Notes under the pieces: model-generated | Seen by the model: only the letters and a program-made list of their open reading frames with translations | Told to the model about the DNA's origin: nothing | Database searches by the model: none | Shown: positions 20,134-32,545 of the stretch, one piece after another | How positions within the stretch are numbered: the first letter of the stretch is position 1 | How the letters are laid out: each line of letters begins with the position of its first letter | Position numbers and translations under genes: made by a program | Source: Nymphaea colorata | Lineage: Eukaryota > Streptophyta > Magnoliopsida > Nymphaeales > Nymphaeaceae | DNA length: 64,000 nucleotides | Reading direction: 5' to 3' | Assembly (NCBI RefSeq): GCF_008831285.2 | Contig: NC_045143.1 | Coordinates: 18,875,655-18,939,654 of the forward strand

Positions 20134-23103
20134 TGTTAGGATCTACACCGGTTGGCCTAGAAAAGCCCGAACCAAATGCGATCCTACCTTCCCAGGACCT
20201 TCTTGAGGCCTATTCTAAAAACCAAAAACCCTAAACAATTAATTACACAAAGCTACCCGGCCGCACAGGACCCCGGCGCAAATCCCAAATAGGTAAGGAG
20301 ATACAAGAATGGTGTACCCCTCCCCAAAATCCTAACTACGGACAACCTACTACAATCAACTACTCGGTTTGATGAGGCCTTACAAATCGTGAGCGATACA
20401 ATTATAAATCTCTCACAACTCACTCACAAACCACACAAACCACTTCTAACGGCCAAACCAGACCCAATGAAAGCAAATAGGTGGTCGGCTCCTTGTAGTC
20501 GTGCCTCGGGCACAGTGCCCTCGAGGTACCACAGTGAGGAGCTTGGCCGAAGCCGGGGCTAAAGCAAAAAAAACTGAAAGCAAACTAGATGCTGCCCTAG
20601 AACAAACAAAAGCAAAACCCGCCCGTTGCTACAAGGGGGAACAAGAAGATACCGGCCAAGGGAAACCCTTGGCGTAGCCGGATAAGCACCCGGGGTGAGA
20701 ACCAACCCCCGGGTATTGCAGCTCATGGTACCGGAAAGCCTGCTGTGGAGAGCTTCCTCGAATGCCTGCTGCGCGTTCAACTCGCTGGCCGAAGGTCGAT
20801 GGATGAGTGGACGCCCGCTGGGAACCTGGCCGGCGCACCGAGAGTGACCCGCCTGTCGCTGGCCATGAACCGCACTGCCGCTGGTCGCCTGCCTGCCGAG
20901 CTGGACAGGGTGTTAGGAATGCCTGCAGACACCTGACGGGTGTGCTGGCGCGCTCGCTGACTGTCGCTCTAGACCGTCGAGGACCGCCGCTGAACAGGCT
21001 GCGCGCTGTGTTGAAGATGGCCGCTGCGGAGGGCGCTGGGCGTCGAAAGGACCGCTGCTGATTGCCTGCGCCTGGGTGACAGTCGCTAGGATGCGCGACC
21101 GCGGTTGATGACGGGCTGTTGCCGGCGAGGATGGCCGACTGTTGCTGAGCGCCCGCGATGGACTGTCGCGACCGTGGAGGGCGATGATGCCGTGGCCAGA
21201 AGGGCCGCCTGAGTGTCGAGGGGGCTGTTGTCGGGACGACAGCGCCTACCTGCCTGCCGTCGTATGTGGCTCGGCCACGCTCGCCGGTGGACGCCGACGG
21301 AAGGGGATGCAGCCGAAGCAAGGGCCGGAGGGAGCCGGCGAGACCTAATCCTAGCTAAGGCTGGGGTTGGCTCGGTTCGGTTGGGCTCTAGTAGGTGTCC
21401 GGTCTGGTCAAGTTGGGCTCGGGTTGGGGTAGGCTATGAAGAGAGATGGTGTAGGTACGTAATGGGTGACCTAGCTACGAGGTGGGTTCACCTGGGGCTG
21501 GCTTGGGCTGAGGCTAGGCTCACGGATTTGGTCAACGTGGACCGAATGAGGATAGGGTTTGACTAAGGGACGGGTTGTCTACTGGACCTAACTTAGTGGG
21601 TCCACGTTAAGTGGGTCAAGGGTCACTCGAGGTAGGCTCGAGCCAACTAGGTTAGCTTCACGGAAAGGGCTCGGTTGGGAAGAAGGCACCTAATTTGGAC
21701 TAAGGCAAGGGGTTGATGTCGGATTAGGTAAGCTTAACAACCAGGGTTGACCTAGGTGAGGTGGCGGTGCGAGAGGGTACCTAGTGGGGTTAGGTTGACT
21801 TGGCTGGCTTTGCCAAGTGGAGCACCGCGATCTTGCCACGTGACAAGATGGATGAGCTGACAGAATTCCACGGAGAGGGTTTCCGCGATAAGGGAAAGAA
21901 GTGAAGTTCTTTCCTAACACGAGGGAAAGAACTCGGGGAAGATCAAGGAGATTTCAGAGCAGGGATTCCGAATTCCTACTTGATATCTCTGGAGGACTGG
22001 GATGCTGCCACGTAGGGGTGGTGATGAATGGTCAGGGATTGATGCGGGTAAGGGGTGGCTACAAAAACGGAAATAAGGAGGTGACGTGCTAGGAAGTTGC
22101 CTAATCCATCGGATGGGAAACGCGTGAGGATGAAAGGGATTGACGCGTGGAGCAGGCTGGGTAACGCGCCAAAACGCGTGGGACCAAGTGATCTAGCTGG
22201 AGGGCGAGCTGGCTAAGGTGAGGACGTTCGGGTGCACAGGATGAGGAATGCTGGCGAGATGGAAGGCTGAGGCATCACAAGTGTTAGGGTTGACTCGCGG
22301 TAGAGGGTACGAGGAAGAGATGACGAGCGGCGGCTGCGGTTCTTTCCTAACTTGTTGGATGCTCGGGGTCCTAGGGTGATCTCGAGCAGGGACACGTGGT
22401 GGCCTGGGGTGGTACGAGGTAAGGGAGGTGACCAGATGAAGACACGTGGAAAGGATCAACGGAGGAAGGTGAGACGCTTGTACTAACCTTATGGAACCGG
22501 CGACAAGGGAGAGGGGAACTCACACGAGCGGCGGCTAGGGTTTCGAGCTTCCTCCTTTTGTCCAAAGTGCCCTTCTCGAACATGAACAGACCTTTCAGGA
22601 TTGAAGGGTATTCTTGTCTTCGGTGCTGGAATCAATGGAGCTGGTCGAAAGTTGCCGGAAATGGTCGGAATTGCATAAGAATCTGGCGGTTGGCCTGAAT
22701 TCCTCTTCCACCGCCCGAATTCACCAATTTTTACTTATATTAATCTACGGCTCCGGGCGATTCTTTTGAGCTGCTTCTCGGGAACAAACCACATCCAGAT
22801 CCCGAGTTTTGCAACCTATCAAGCTTCTGAAACAGGGTACGAACCGAGGAGGAACCGAGCTTTTACTTGTTCGTATGAGGGCTTAATTCCCGCTCGGATG
22901 AATTTAATCTTTGCTAGATTAATTCTAATGATAATGCGAATTTCCCCAAACCGTGTAAGGGATCTTTTAAGGTCGTTTTCACCGTCCTTCTCTGAATCAA
23001 CTCTCGGTGACGCCGAGGGCAGAACCAGGAACTCCTCCCGTTGCAACCGGTAATGGTGCTTCGTTACTCTCCTTGGTAGAGTCGTCGACGTGCTCCATGG
23101 TCC
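20134..23103 (-). repeat. ABC LTR A (3.0 kb, deleted)
   Basis: It matches LTR B from TGTTAGGATCTACACC on but lacks about 958 bp (equivalent to 31,371-32,328) and the outermost 92 or so bp of U3 together with the polypurine tract. At 23,104 it passes directly into the C-terminal part of pol. Confidence 0.85.
20508..20530 (-). other. conserved LTR stem-loop (LTR A)
   Basis: GGGCAC-A-GTGCCC followed by TCGAGGTACC. The stem sequence differs from that of DE but still pairs perfectly. Confidence 0.65.
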
Positions 23104-26100
23104 TACCCTGGCGTTGAATATACTTGTGCTTCAATATGCGGTAGGGTGTTGGCGACTGATCTGGCACTTCCTCGATGAGGGTTGGCACATCCCCATGGTG
23201 AGGTTTCAGCCGTGTAACGTGGAACACAGGGTGTACCAGTGCTGCTCTAGGAAGGCCTAACCTGTAGGCTGCCTTCCCCACTTTCTGGAGTACCGGAAAT
23301 GGACCGTAATAACGAGGCAGTAGCTTTGAATAGGGCTGGCCCATCAATGACCTCTGCTTTAGAGGTAACCTTTTCAGCCATACATACTCACCCACTTCGA
23401 ATTCTCGATCTTTTCGACCCTTGTTGTATACTTGCCTCATGCGGTTCTGCACCTTGGCAATATTTTGTTTGAGGGCATCCAAGACTTCCTCACGTGTGCG
23501 CAGATCACAGTCTACCTGGTCGTCCCCTGCTGTGCCTCCTTCGTACCTTGGGATAGTAGGAAGAGGGAATCCGTATACACCCTCGTATGGGGTCATGCCT
23601 GTAGACGAATGCAGACTGGTGTTGTACGACCATTCTGCCCATGGTAAAAATTTTACCCATGTGTTAGGTCGCTCTCCCGCGAAGCACCTTAGGTAGGTCT
23701 CTAAATATCGGTTCACGATCTCACTTTGCCCATCTGTTTGTGGGTGGTGGGCTGTGCTAAAGTTTAGCGTTGTACCCATTAGCTTCATATACTCCTGCCA
23801 GAATGCGCTGAGAAAGATCGAGTCCCTGTCACACACCACTGATTGTGGCATTCCGTGGAGTTTGCCTATATACTCTTGGTACACGCTGGCCACCATTGGC
23901 CCTTGATACGAGCGAGGCAAGGGAGTGAAGTGGCTATACTTGGTGAGACGATCCACTACCACAAGCAGAGCTTCCTTGCCTTCTGAGCGGGGCATGGCGT
24001 CAATAAAATCCATGGTTACATCGGTCCATGGTTTAGTTGGTATGGGGAGGGGATTCAGATGCCCTGGAGGACGAATAGCCTCATACTTTTCCCTCTAACA
24101 CACCACACCCTTCCGTATGTACCGTTGTACCTCTGCCTTCATACCCCGCCACCAAAATTGGGCTTTAATACGACTAAGGGTTTTGGTAACCCCCTCATGA
24201 CCCGCGGCGGGTGAGTCATGGAAATGTTGCAGGAGTTTCTGCTTAAGCCCTGATTCAGGAGGAACCACTGCGCGGTTCTTCCTGTACAAAAGATTTCCTC
24301 TGACCATGTAGAAGGGAATGGAAGCCGGATGTTGCTCGGTTGATGCTCGGATTAGCTTCAATGACTAGTCTGTTTGTTGTTCGTTAGCTAACATTTCCCA
24401 CACATCGGTTTCCACTACAGAAAGCGTCATGAACTGCTCAATCAAACGCAAGAGGGAGTCTGCCGCTGTGTTTTCAGGACCCCGTTTGTACTCAATCTCA
24501 AAGTCGTACCCCAATAGCTTGGCTAGCCATCTCTGTTGGGTTGGGGTATAAACTCGTTGCTTGAGCATATATTTCAAGCTGTTTTGGTCAGTCCTGACAA
24601 TGAACCGGCGCCCAATCAAATATGGTCGCCATTTTTCTACGGCCAATACAATCGCTAGAAGTTCTTTCTCATACGTTGAGAGAGGTTTTGCCCTACTGGT
24701 TAGGGCCTTTGACATGTAAGTGATTGGATGTCCGTCTTGTCCAAGTACGGCCCCCACTCCAACATCACATGCATCCGTTTCTATAGTAAAGGTCTTGTTG
24801 AAGTCCGGGAGAGTAAGTACTGGGGCAGTCATTAGGGTGTGTTTCAAACTTTCGAAGGCCGCCCGAGCCTTATCTAACCATTGAAAGGCCCCTTTCTTTT
24901 ACATCTGCGTCAGAGGTTGTGCAATAAGCCCATAACCTTGAATAAACCTCCGATAATATCCTGTGAGGCCTAGGAAGCCTCTGAGACCTTTCATATCCTT
25001 AGGCAGTGGCCATCTTTGCATGGCGTCCAATTTTTCGGGGTCTGCCCGAACCCCTTGTTGGCACACGATGTGCCCCAGATAACCAATGCTTGGTTGTCCA
25101 AAGCTGCATTTGGACCGTTTTGCATACAACTGGTTATCCCTTAACACTTGAAGAGCTACGTTGAGATGTTGTTCATGCAGTTCCTCGCTGCGACTGTATA
25201 TCAAAATGTCATCGAAAAAGACTAGAATAAAGTTCCGGAGGTACTGTCAAAAGATGTCATTCATACATCTCTGGAATGTTGCAGGGGTGTTAGTAAGACC
25301 GAAGGGCATGACCAGAAATTCGTAATGGCCGTCATGCGTGCGAAATGCGGTCTTTGGAACATCATCCTTGTCCATCCTAATCTGATGGTAGCCGGCCCTA
25401 AGATCAATTTTGGAGAAGATGGTTGCTCCGGCTAGTTCATCCAATAGCTCGTCGATCACAGGTATGGGATGGCGATCTTTTACTGTGGCTTCGTTTAGGG
25501 CGTGATAGTCAACACAGAAGCGCCAGGTATTGTCCTTCTTCTTCACGAGTAGAACAGGAGAAGAAAAAGGACTACTGCTGGGTTGAACGATGCCGCTTTC
25601 AAGATTTTCTTTAACCAGACGCTCGATCTCAGCCTTCTGGTTGTATCCATACCGGTAGGGCCGTACATTTACAGGTTCGGCCCCTTGTGTCATGATGATT
25701 TTGTGATCGTATGATCTAGGAGGAGGACGACCCTTGGGCTCCTCAAAGATGTCCCCGTATTGGTCGAACACCTTCTGTATTCGTTCTGGCACAATCTCTT
25801 CTTGCTCTTCTTTTGCTGGCACGTCCGTAGCGAGTGCCATCACCCAACACGCAGGTTGTGCTGCCTCTATGGCTCGTAAGGCAGCCTTGGGACGAGTAGT
25901 GCTCGTGATCCCTTGTAGAGTCATTGACTCTTTCTCTCCGTCGGGCATGAAGGTCATACTGAAATTCCTCACGTCCCATGAAATAATGCCCAGTGTGAAG
26001 AACCAGGGCATACCGAGAATCAAGTCGACGCCATAGAGGGGAATGACAAGGAAGTCGATTCTGAAGGACTTTTTCTTTATGACTACTTCCATGTTCTTCC

Positions 26101-27898
26101 CTTCACTTAGGCATTTCAGCCTTAGACCCCCTCCCACAACAATCGTTTGGGGTTGACTGCATTCCAAGGGGACGTTACATTTCCTGGCTGCTTCCTCTGT
26201 TAGGAAGTTTCTAGTTGCCCCGTTATCCAGCAATATGAGGATCTTCTTGCCGTTGATCCTCCCGAATACCCTAAACGAGTTGGGTTTGTTTGGGTCTTGC
26301 ATCGAATGAAGAGACTCAGCCTCGGTAGGCTTCTACTCTTTAGTAGGAGCCTCTTCCTTGGTGACCTCTTTCTTTTTCTCGGTGTGTCTATGCCTGCGTG
26401 TCTGAATCACTTCCTCTTCGGACGAGGATGAACTGGACTCATAAGACGCACTGGAAGACGAGTCGCTGTCTGTACACGAGCTTGTGTCTACATCACTTAT
26501 CACCTGTACCCAGAAATAGGCTGGGCACTTGTGATATTTGTCCCATTTTCCCTCACATCTGTAGCACAGACCCTTTCGTCTGTATTCCTCTATCTGTTGA
26601 GGCGTGAGGTAGCGTAGGGGCAGTTTCTTGCCCTGCCCTTGGTTGGAGTTGTGGTAGGGCCGTGGGTCGTTCCCCTTCTTGTAAGGAACTAACTCCCTTC
26701 TATTGTTGCGAGAACCAGAGGGGTAGGAGTTTTTCTTCCTCTGCTTATCGAATTTGTGAGCCTTTTTCTCGGCTCTTTTCTCCTCGATTCGCTCTTCATA
26801 CAAGCGTGCCATGGCGATGCATTCTTCTAGCTTCTCAAAGCGATGGATTTTCATCTCTCGCTTAATGTCATTACGAAGGCCACCTTTGAATGCTCCGATG
26901 AGGGCCTTTTCTGGCCATCTTACCATGCTGGCTAGGCGTTCGAATTGCCTCTTGTATGCGGGCACGGTAGTGGTCTGGACTAGGTTTTTCAAGTCCTCAT
27001 CGTAATCGATAAAAGTCGAATCTCCAAATTGTAGTTGGAGACTGGCCTTGTACTTCTCCCACGTCTAATTATCTGTATTGTGGTTGAACCACAGATAATG
27101 CGTCGTGGCTTCCCCTGTCATGTTAGCCGTAGCTATCTCTATCCATTCCTCTTTGGGGACGTGGTGACACAAGAAATAACGCTCTGCCATGAAAAGTCAT
27201 TCACGCAGGTGTTCCCCATTAAACTTAGGGAACTCGTAGCGCACTGATGGGGTCCGACGCTCTTCCTGCCTAGTATGGAATCGAGATCCTCTTCTTTGAC
27301 GAGCTGGGGACTCGTCTTGCTCCCCTTCTAAAGTAAATTCTGCCCTATTCTGACTGCAATGGGCAAATCGTGGAGCGTGGGGGGTTCTTTCACAGTAGGC
27401 ATCTTGTTGATGCCGATCTTGAGGGGGCGCCATAGTGTTCCTTCGGCCTCCCTCTGTACTCGTCCCAATATGCGAAATATTGTTGGGATCGACCTCAGTG
27501 TCGGTTTGGTAGTTCGGTGCGACTAGCAAACCTTTACCTTTGTCTTGTCGTGTATTGGGGCCCTGAGTGGCCCTTTCAACTCCCTGTTGCTGGTTGGAAG
27601 CAAGAACCCTAAACATGGCGCGGACTTCGTCCATCTCTTTCTATTGGTTCTTCCTCATTTCGGCTAAGTCGCGCTGGAGATCGCTGAATTGCCTATCCAT
27701 TTCTCGCCGCCTATGATTCTCGGCCTTGTCCATGTCTCTACGGAACTGGCTGAATTCAGGCTCTAGGTTGCCAATGCGGCCGATGGTCTGCTCGGGTATC
27801 TCCATAGCCGACACCCTGTGAGCGACATCTTGAGGATCCGAGGTGGTTTCCTCAAGCACAGGCTCGTCCGGGTTCAAATTCTTCTTCGACTTGGCCAT
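22997..27898 (-). pseudogene. Ty3/gypsy gag-pol, internal copy A
   Basis: The order from 27,898 (MAKSKKNLNPDE) downward is gag, zinc knuckle CYRCEGKWDKYHKC, protease ([11 protein letters not shown]), RT ([16 protein letters not shown]; catalytic DD shortly before 25,204), RNase H (ETDACDVGVGAVL) and integrase with HHCC and the DFIDAMPRSEG core. The C-terminal part (GPF, then HPVFHVTRLKPHHG) is kept only in this copy. The gene is dead: stops lie near 24,095, 24,365, 24,899, 25,247, 26,333, 27,065, 27,190 and 27,641. Those at 24,365 and 24,899 are shared with copy B. Of the six found only here, five are simple C-to-T or G-to-A changes. At its end pol is fused to LTR sequence (RTMEHVDDSTK) by a deletion. 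Integrase and the C-terminal motif point to a chromovirus-like lineage. Confidence 0.88.
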
Positions 27899-28458
27899 GT
27901 GAAAAATCTGGTTTGACCAGCGCCAAGGACACACTACGCTAAGGTTGTCCTAACTAAAAAAATCCAAAAACGGCCTAAACTGCCACTCTCAAGCTGAAAT
28001 CCAAATAAAAGAAGGCTGCCACTCTCAAATTCTGACCACGCTGCCGCTGCTCTAGCTACCGCACGCGAGATCTAAGGTGAGGGAGACGGGTTGGCCTGCC
28101 TAATGCCGCACTTCGCCTAAATGCCTCGGCAATCACACTTCGCTCTCGGCCGGGCTCTAGGAGCCTAAATCACGGCACTCTCCTAGTGCCTCGGTGACGC
28201 ACCTCGAGCTTGGCTGCCCTCGGGTGTACAAGGTGTACAGCCCTACACTTGCCAAGAGTGAACAAGCGAAGCCCTAATCTACGCAACAAAGAAAACCGTG
28301 GCTGGACTCTGACCGACTGCTCTGACTCAAGAAATCCAAATCTGACCAGAAGACCACGGATAAAACCAGAAATCCAAGAGAAATCCGCTGGCACTGACCG
28401 TTGATGTCGAGTACGTGTAGGTGCAAGTGCTCAACCAGACGGATATTCCTCAAGACGT

Positions 28459-28470
28459 GCTCTGATACCA
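28459..28470 (-). other. primer-binding site before LTR B
   Basis: The minus strand reads TGGTATCAGAGC, two bases from the LTR end at 28,473. Confidence 0.9.
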
Positions 28471-28846
28471 ATTGTTAGGATCTACACCGGTTGGCCTAGA
28501 AAAGCCCGAACCAAATGCGATCATACCTTCCCAGGACCTTCTTGAGGCCTATTCAAAAAACCAAAAACCCTAAACAATTAATTACACAAAGCTACCCGGC
28601 CGGACAGGACCCCGGTGCAAATCCCAAATAGGTAAGGAGATACAAGAATGGTGTACGCTTCCCCAAAATCCTAACTACGGACAACCTACTACAATCAACT
28701 ACTCGGTTTGATGAGGCCTTACAAATCGTGAGCGATACAATTATAAATCTCTCACAACTCACTCACAAACCACACAAACCACTTCTAACGGCCAAACCAC
28801 ACCCAACGAAAGCAAATAGGTGGTTGGCTCCTTATAGTCGTGTCCC

Positions 28847-28869
28847 GGGCACAATGCCCTCGAGGTACC
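28847..28869 (-). other. conserved LTR stem-loop (LTR B)
   Basis: GGGC...GCCC with loop ACAAT, followed by TCGAGGTACC. One stem base is changed from LTR A. Confidence 0.6.
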
Positions 28870-31848
28870 ACAGTGAGGAGCTTGGCCGAAGCCGGGGCTA
28901 AAGCAAAAAAAACTGAAAGCAAACTAGATGCTGCCCTAGAACAAACAAAAGCAAACCCGCCCGTTGCTACAAGGGGGAACAAGAAGATACCGGCCAAGGA
29001 AAACCCTTGGCGTAGCCGGATAAGCACCCGGGGTGAGAACCAACCCCCGGGTATTGCAGCTCACGGTACCGAAAAGCCTGCTGTGGAGAGCCTCCTCGAA
29101 TGCCTGCTGCGCGTTCAACTCGCTGGCCGAAGGTCGCTGGACGAGTGGACGCCCGCTGGGAACCTGGCCGACGTGCCGAGATTGACCCGCCTGTCGCTGG
29201 CCGTGAACCGCACTGCTACTGGTCGCCTGCCTGCCGAGCTGGACAGGGTGTCAGGAATGCCTGCAGACGCCTGACGGGTGTGCTGGCGCGCTCGCTGACT
29301 GTCGCTCTAGATCGTCGAGGACCGCCGCTGAACAGGCTACGCGCTGCGCTGAAGATGGACGCTGCAGAGGGCGCTGGGCGTCGAAAGGACCGCTGTCGAT
29401 TGCCTGCGCCTGGGTGACAGTCGCTAGGATGCGCGACCGCGGTTGATGACGGGCTGTTGCCGGCGAGGATGGCCGACTGTTGCTGAGCGCCCGCGATGGA
29501 CTGTCGCGACCGTGGAGGGCGATGATGCCGTGGCCAGAAGGGCCGCCTGAGTGTCGAGGGGGGCTGTTGTCGGGACGACAGCGCCTACCTGCCTGCCGTC
29601 GTATGTGGCTCGGCCACGCTCGCCGGTGGACGCCGACGGAAGGGGATGCAGCCGAAGCAAGGGCCGGAGGGAGCCGGCGAGACCTAATCCTAGCTAAGGC
29701 TGGGGTTGGCTCGGTTCGGTTGGGCTCTAGTAGGTGTCCGGTCTGGTCAAGTTGGGCTTGGATTGGGGTAGGCTATGAAGAGAGATGGTGTAGGTACGTA
29801 ATGGGTGACCTAGCTACGAGGTGGGTTCACTTGGGGCTGGCTTGGGCTGAGGCTAGGCTCACGGATTTGGTCAACGTGGACCGAATGAGGATAGGGTTTG
29901 ACTAAGGGACGGGTTGTCTACTGGACCTAACTTAGTGGGTCCGCGTTAAGTGGGTCAACGGTCACTCGAGGTAGGCTCGAGCCAACTAGGTTAGCTTCAC
30001 GGAAAGGGCTCGGTTGGGAAGAAGGCGCCTAATTTGGACTAAGGCAAGGGGTTGATGTCGGATTAGGTAAGCTTAACAACGAGGGTTGACCAAGGTGAGG
30101 TGGCGGTGCGAGAGGGTACCTAGTGGGGTTAGGTTGACTTGGCTGGCTTTGCCAAGTGGAGCACCGCGATCTTGCCACGTGACAAGATGGATGAGCTGAC
30201 AGAATTCCGCGGAGAGGGTTTCCGCGATAAGGGAAAGAAGTGAAGTTCTTTCCTAACACTAGGGAAAGAACTCGGGGAAGATCAAGGAGATTTCAGAGCA
30301 GGGATTCCGAATTCCTTCCTGATATCTTTGGAGGACTGGGATGCTGCCACGTAGGGGTAGTGATGAATGGTCAGGGATTGATGCGGGTAAGGGGTGGCTA
30401 CGAAAACGGAAATAAGGAGGTGACGTGCTAGGAAGTTGCCTAATCCGTCGGATGGGAAACGCGTGAGGATGAAAAGGATTGACGCGTGGAGCAGGCTGGG
30501 TAACGCGCCAAAACGCGTGGGACCAAGTGATCTAGCTGGAGGGTGAGCTGGCTAAGGTGAGGATGTTCGGGTGCATAGGATGAGGACAGCTGGCGAGATG
30601 GAAGGCTGAGGCGTCACAAGTGTTATGGTTGACTCGCGGTAGAGGGTATGAGGAAGAGATGACGAGCGGCGGCTGCGGTTCTTTCCTAACTTGTTGGATG
30701 CTCGAGATCCTAGGGTGATCTTGAGTAGGGACACGTGGTGGCCTGGGGTGGTCCGAGGTAAGGGAGGCGACCAGATGAAGACACGTGGAAAGGATCAACG
30801 GAGGAAGGTGAGACGCGTGTACTAACCTTATGGAACCGGCGACAAGGGAGAGGGGATCTCACACGAGCGGCGGCTAGGGTTTCGAGCTTCCTCCTTTTGT
30901 CCAAAGTGCCCTTCTCGAACATGAACAGACCTTTCAGGATTGAAGGGTATTCTTGTCTTCGGTGCCGGAATCAATGGAGCTGGTCGGAAGTTGCAGGAAA
31001 TGGTCGGAATTGCATAAGAATCCGGCGGTTGGCCTGAATTCCTCTTCCACCGCCCGAATTCACCAATTTTTACTTATATTAATCTACGGCTCCGGGCGAT
31101 TCTTTTGAGCTGCTTCTCGGGAACAAACCACATCCGGATCCTGAGTTTTGCTACCTATCAAGCTTCTGAAACAGGGTACGAACCGAGGAGGAACCGAGCT
31201 TTTACTTGTTCGTATGAGGGCTTAATTCCCGCTCAGATGAATTTAATCTTTGCTAGATTAATTCTAATGATAATGCGAATTTCCCCAAACCGTGTAAGGG
31301 ATCTTTTAAGGTCGTTTTCACTGTCCTTCTCCGAATCAACTCTCGGGGACGCCGAGGGCAGAACCAGGAATTCGAATGAACTCTACCCTACACTATCTCA
31401 ACACAATCCTCGGCGAAACACGTAGATCAAAGAACTAACCTCGTTGTCTTTGTTGAAGCCGTGGGTATTCCGCGCCTTCAACCTTCCCGATTTCAGCTTT
31501 GGCCTTTCCTCTTCTTCGTGTTCAAGAAGAGCGCACCAAACCTGACTTCCGACTTCAATCCGGGGTAGATATCGTGGACGAAGGAGGGACCGCCGCCGTG
31601 GAGGAGATCCCCCTAAGCCTTTGCTACCTTATGCCGTTGTCCTAGGGACGGTGGCTCTTCAAGGGCTGTTGTGGAGTATAGAAGCACCGTGGAGGTGGAG
31701 GGCGCGAGGAGGGAGAAGACGGCTAGCTCTCGGGTGAGCAAAGTGGGAGACGAGAGGGAGAAGAGAGAGACCTCGAGAGAGGAGAGAGAACGGAACTCGA
31801 AAAATGACTTGATTAATCCAAAATTGCTTACATTCTACAAGATCCAAA

Positions 31849-31860
31849 CGTTTATATACA
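31849..31860 (-). promoter_or_regulatory. TATA box of LTR B
   Basis: The minus strand reads TGTATATAAACG about 640 bp from the U3 start. LTR C has the same box at 40,081-40,092. Similar boxes stand at the same place in DE, F and H. Confidence 0.55.
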
Positions 31861-32198
31861 TTCCTAGTATGAGTCGGGTTTACAACCCAAACCCACTCTC
31901 TAATCTGACCAAACACTTGACGCGCCAAGCACAACCCGCTCGGCTTAGGTCCATTATTCGAATCCTAGTGTAATCAAAGAATGGCTAAGTGCCGAAAATG
32001 AAAACCGAAATCAACTAAGTACTCGAAAAGAATAATCGGCCTAGCGCCTTAGCTCGAATCATCAGGAATCGTCCCTGTGCCTTGTGAGCCTAGGGCGGGG
32101 ACCTCGTGTGGGTTGCCGCCCACACTTCGGTTCAGATGCACGGGCTAAGTCTGAGTGACTTAGCCAATTGCCTAGAATTCTAGGTCTTTAGAAACGGC

Positions 32199-32492
32199 TC
32201 AAGGGTCTAGGATGCTCGGACTCACATTGGGGTCTAACTCGACTAACTCGGTGAGCCCAACAGTTAGCTCGGAAACGCCTTGAGGTCTGTCCCGTTTGAG
32301 CACCTCTTCGGACCTAGTTGCTCCTCCCACTCCTCCCGCTGCAACCGGTAATGGTGCTTCATTAGCCGCCTTGGTAGAGTCGTCGACGTGCTCCATGGTC
32401 CGAGCCCACAACTCAGACGCCTTACGCTTCAGCCGGCTGGGTCCGGCCAGCTCTGTCGACACTGGGTCTGGACGAAGTGGCTGGTCCGTAAC
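32199..32492 (-). CDS. U3-encoded short ORF in LTR B
   Basis: The frame is open from the first LTR base (VTDQPLRPDPVSTELAGPSR) to a stop at 32,199 and includes AAGGVGGATRSEEVL. Only GTG is available near its start, so it may be the 3' end of a longer spliced or read-through product. VTDQ at the LTR start and the GGxGGA core also occur in solo LTR F, and the core occurs in DE and H. The whole frame lies upstream of the TATA box and so in U3. Function unknown. Confidence 0.4.
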   Translation of the reverse strand, partial: VTDQPLRPDPVSTELAGPSRLKRKASELWARTMEHVDDSTKAANEAPLPVAAGGVGGATRSEEVLKRDRPQGVSELTVGLTELVELDPNVSPSILDP

Positions 32493-32493
32493 A

Positions 32494-32510
32494 GATTCCC
32501 CCTCCCTAAA
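32494..32510 (-). other. polypurine tract of internal B
   Basis: The minus strand reads TTTAGGGAGGGGGAATC directly before the LTR start TGTTACGG. It also shows what internal A has lost. Confidence 0.9.
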
Positions 32511-32545
32511 TTGCGCTTGTCCTCGAGCGCTAGAAGAGGGAAAAC

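Larger units (their letters stand above)
28473..32493 (-). repeat. ABC LTR B (4.0 kb, complete)
   Basis: In element orientation it starts TGTTACGGACC after the polypurine tract and ends CCTAACA. It shares the central part with A and the whole length with C. It holds the stem-loop at 28,847, the TATA box at 31,849-31,860 and a U3 ORF at 32,199-32,492. It serves as 5' LTR of internal A and 3' LTR of internal B. Confidence 0.9.

Noticed and set aside
20559-21321. Repeated ORFs of 60-230 codons in LTRs A, B and C
   Set aside because: They recur only because the LTR is repeated, lack start context and domains, and are broken differently in each copy.
25734-26036. Plus-strand ORFs opposite gag and pol (also 34,395-34,817, 26,398-26,607)
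   Set aside because: Antisense shadows of the intact gag-pol frames.
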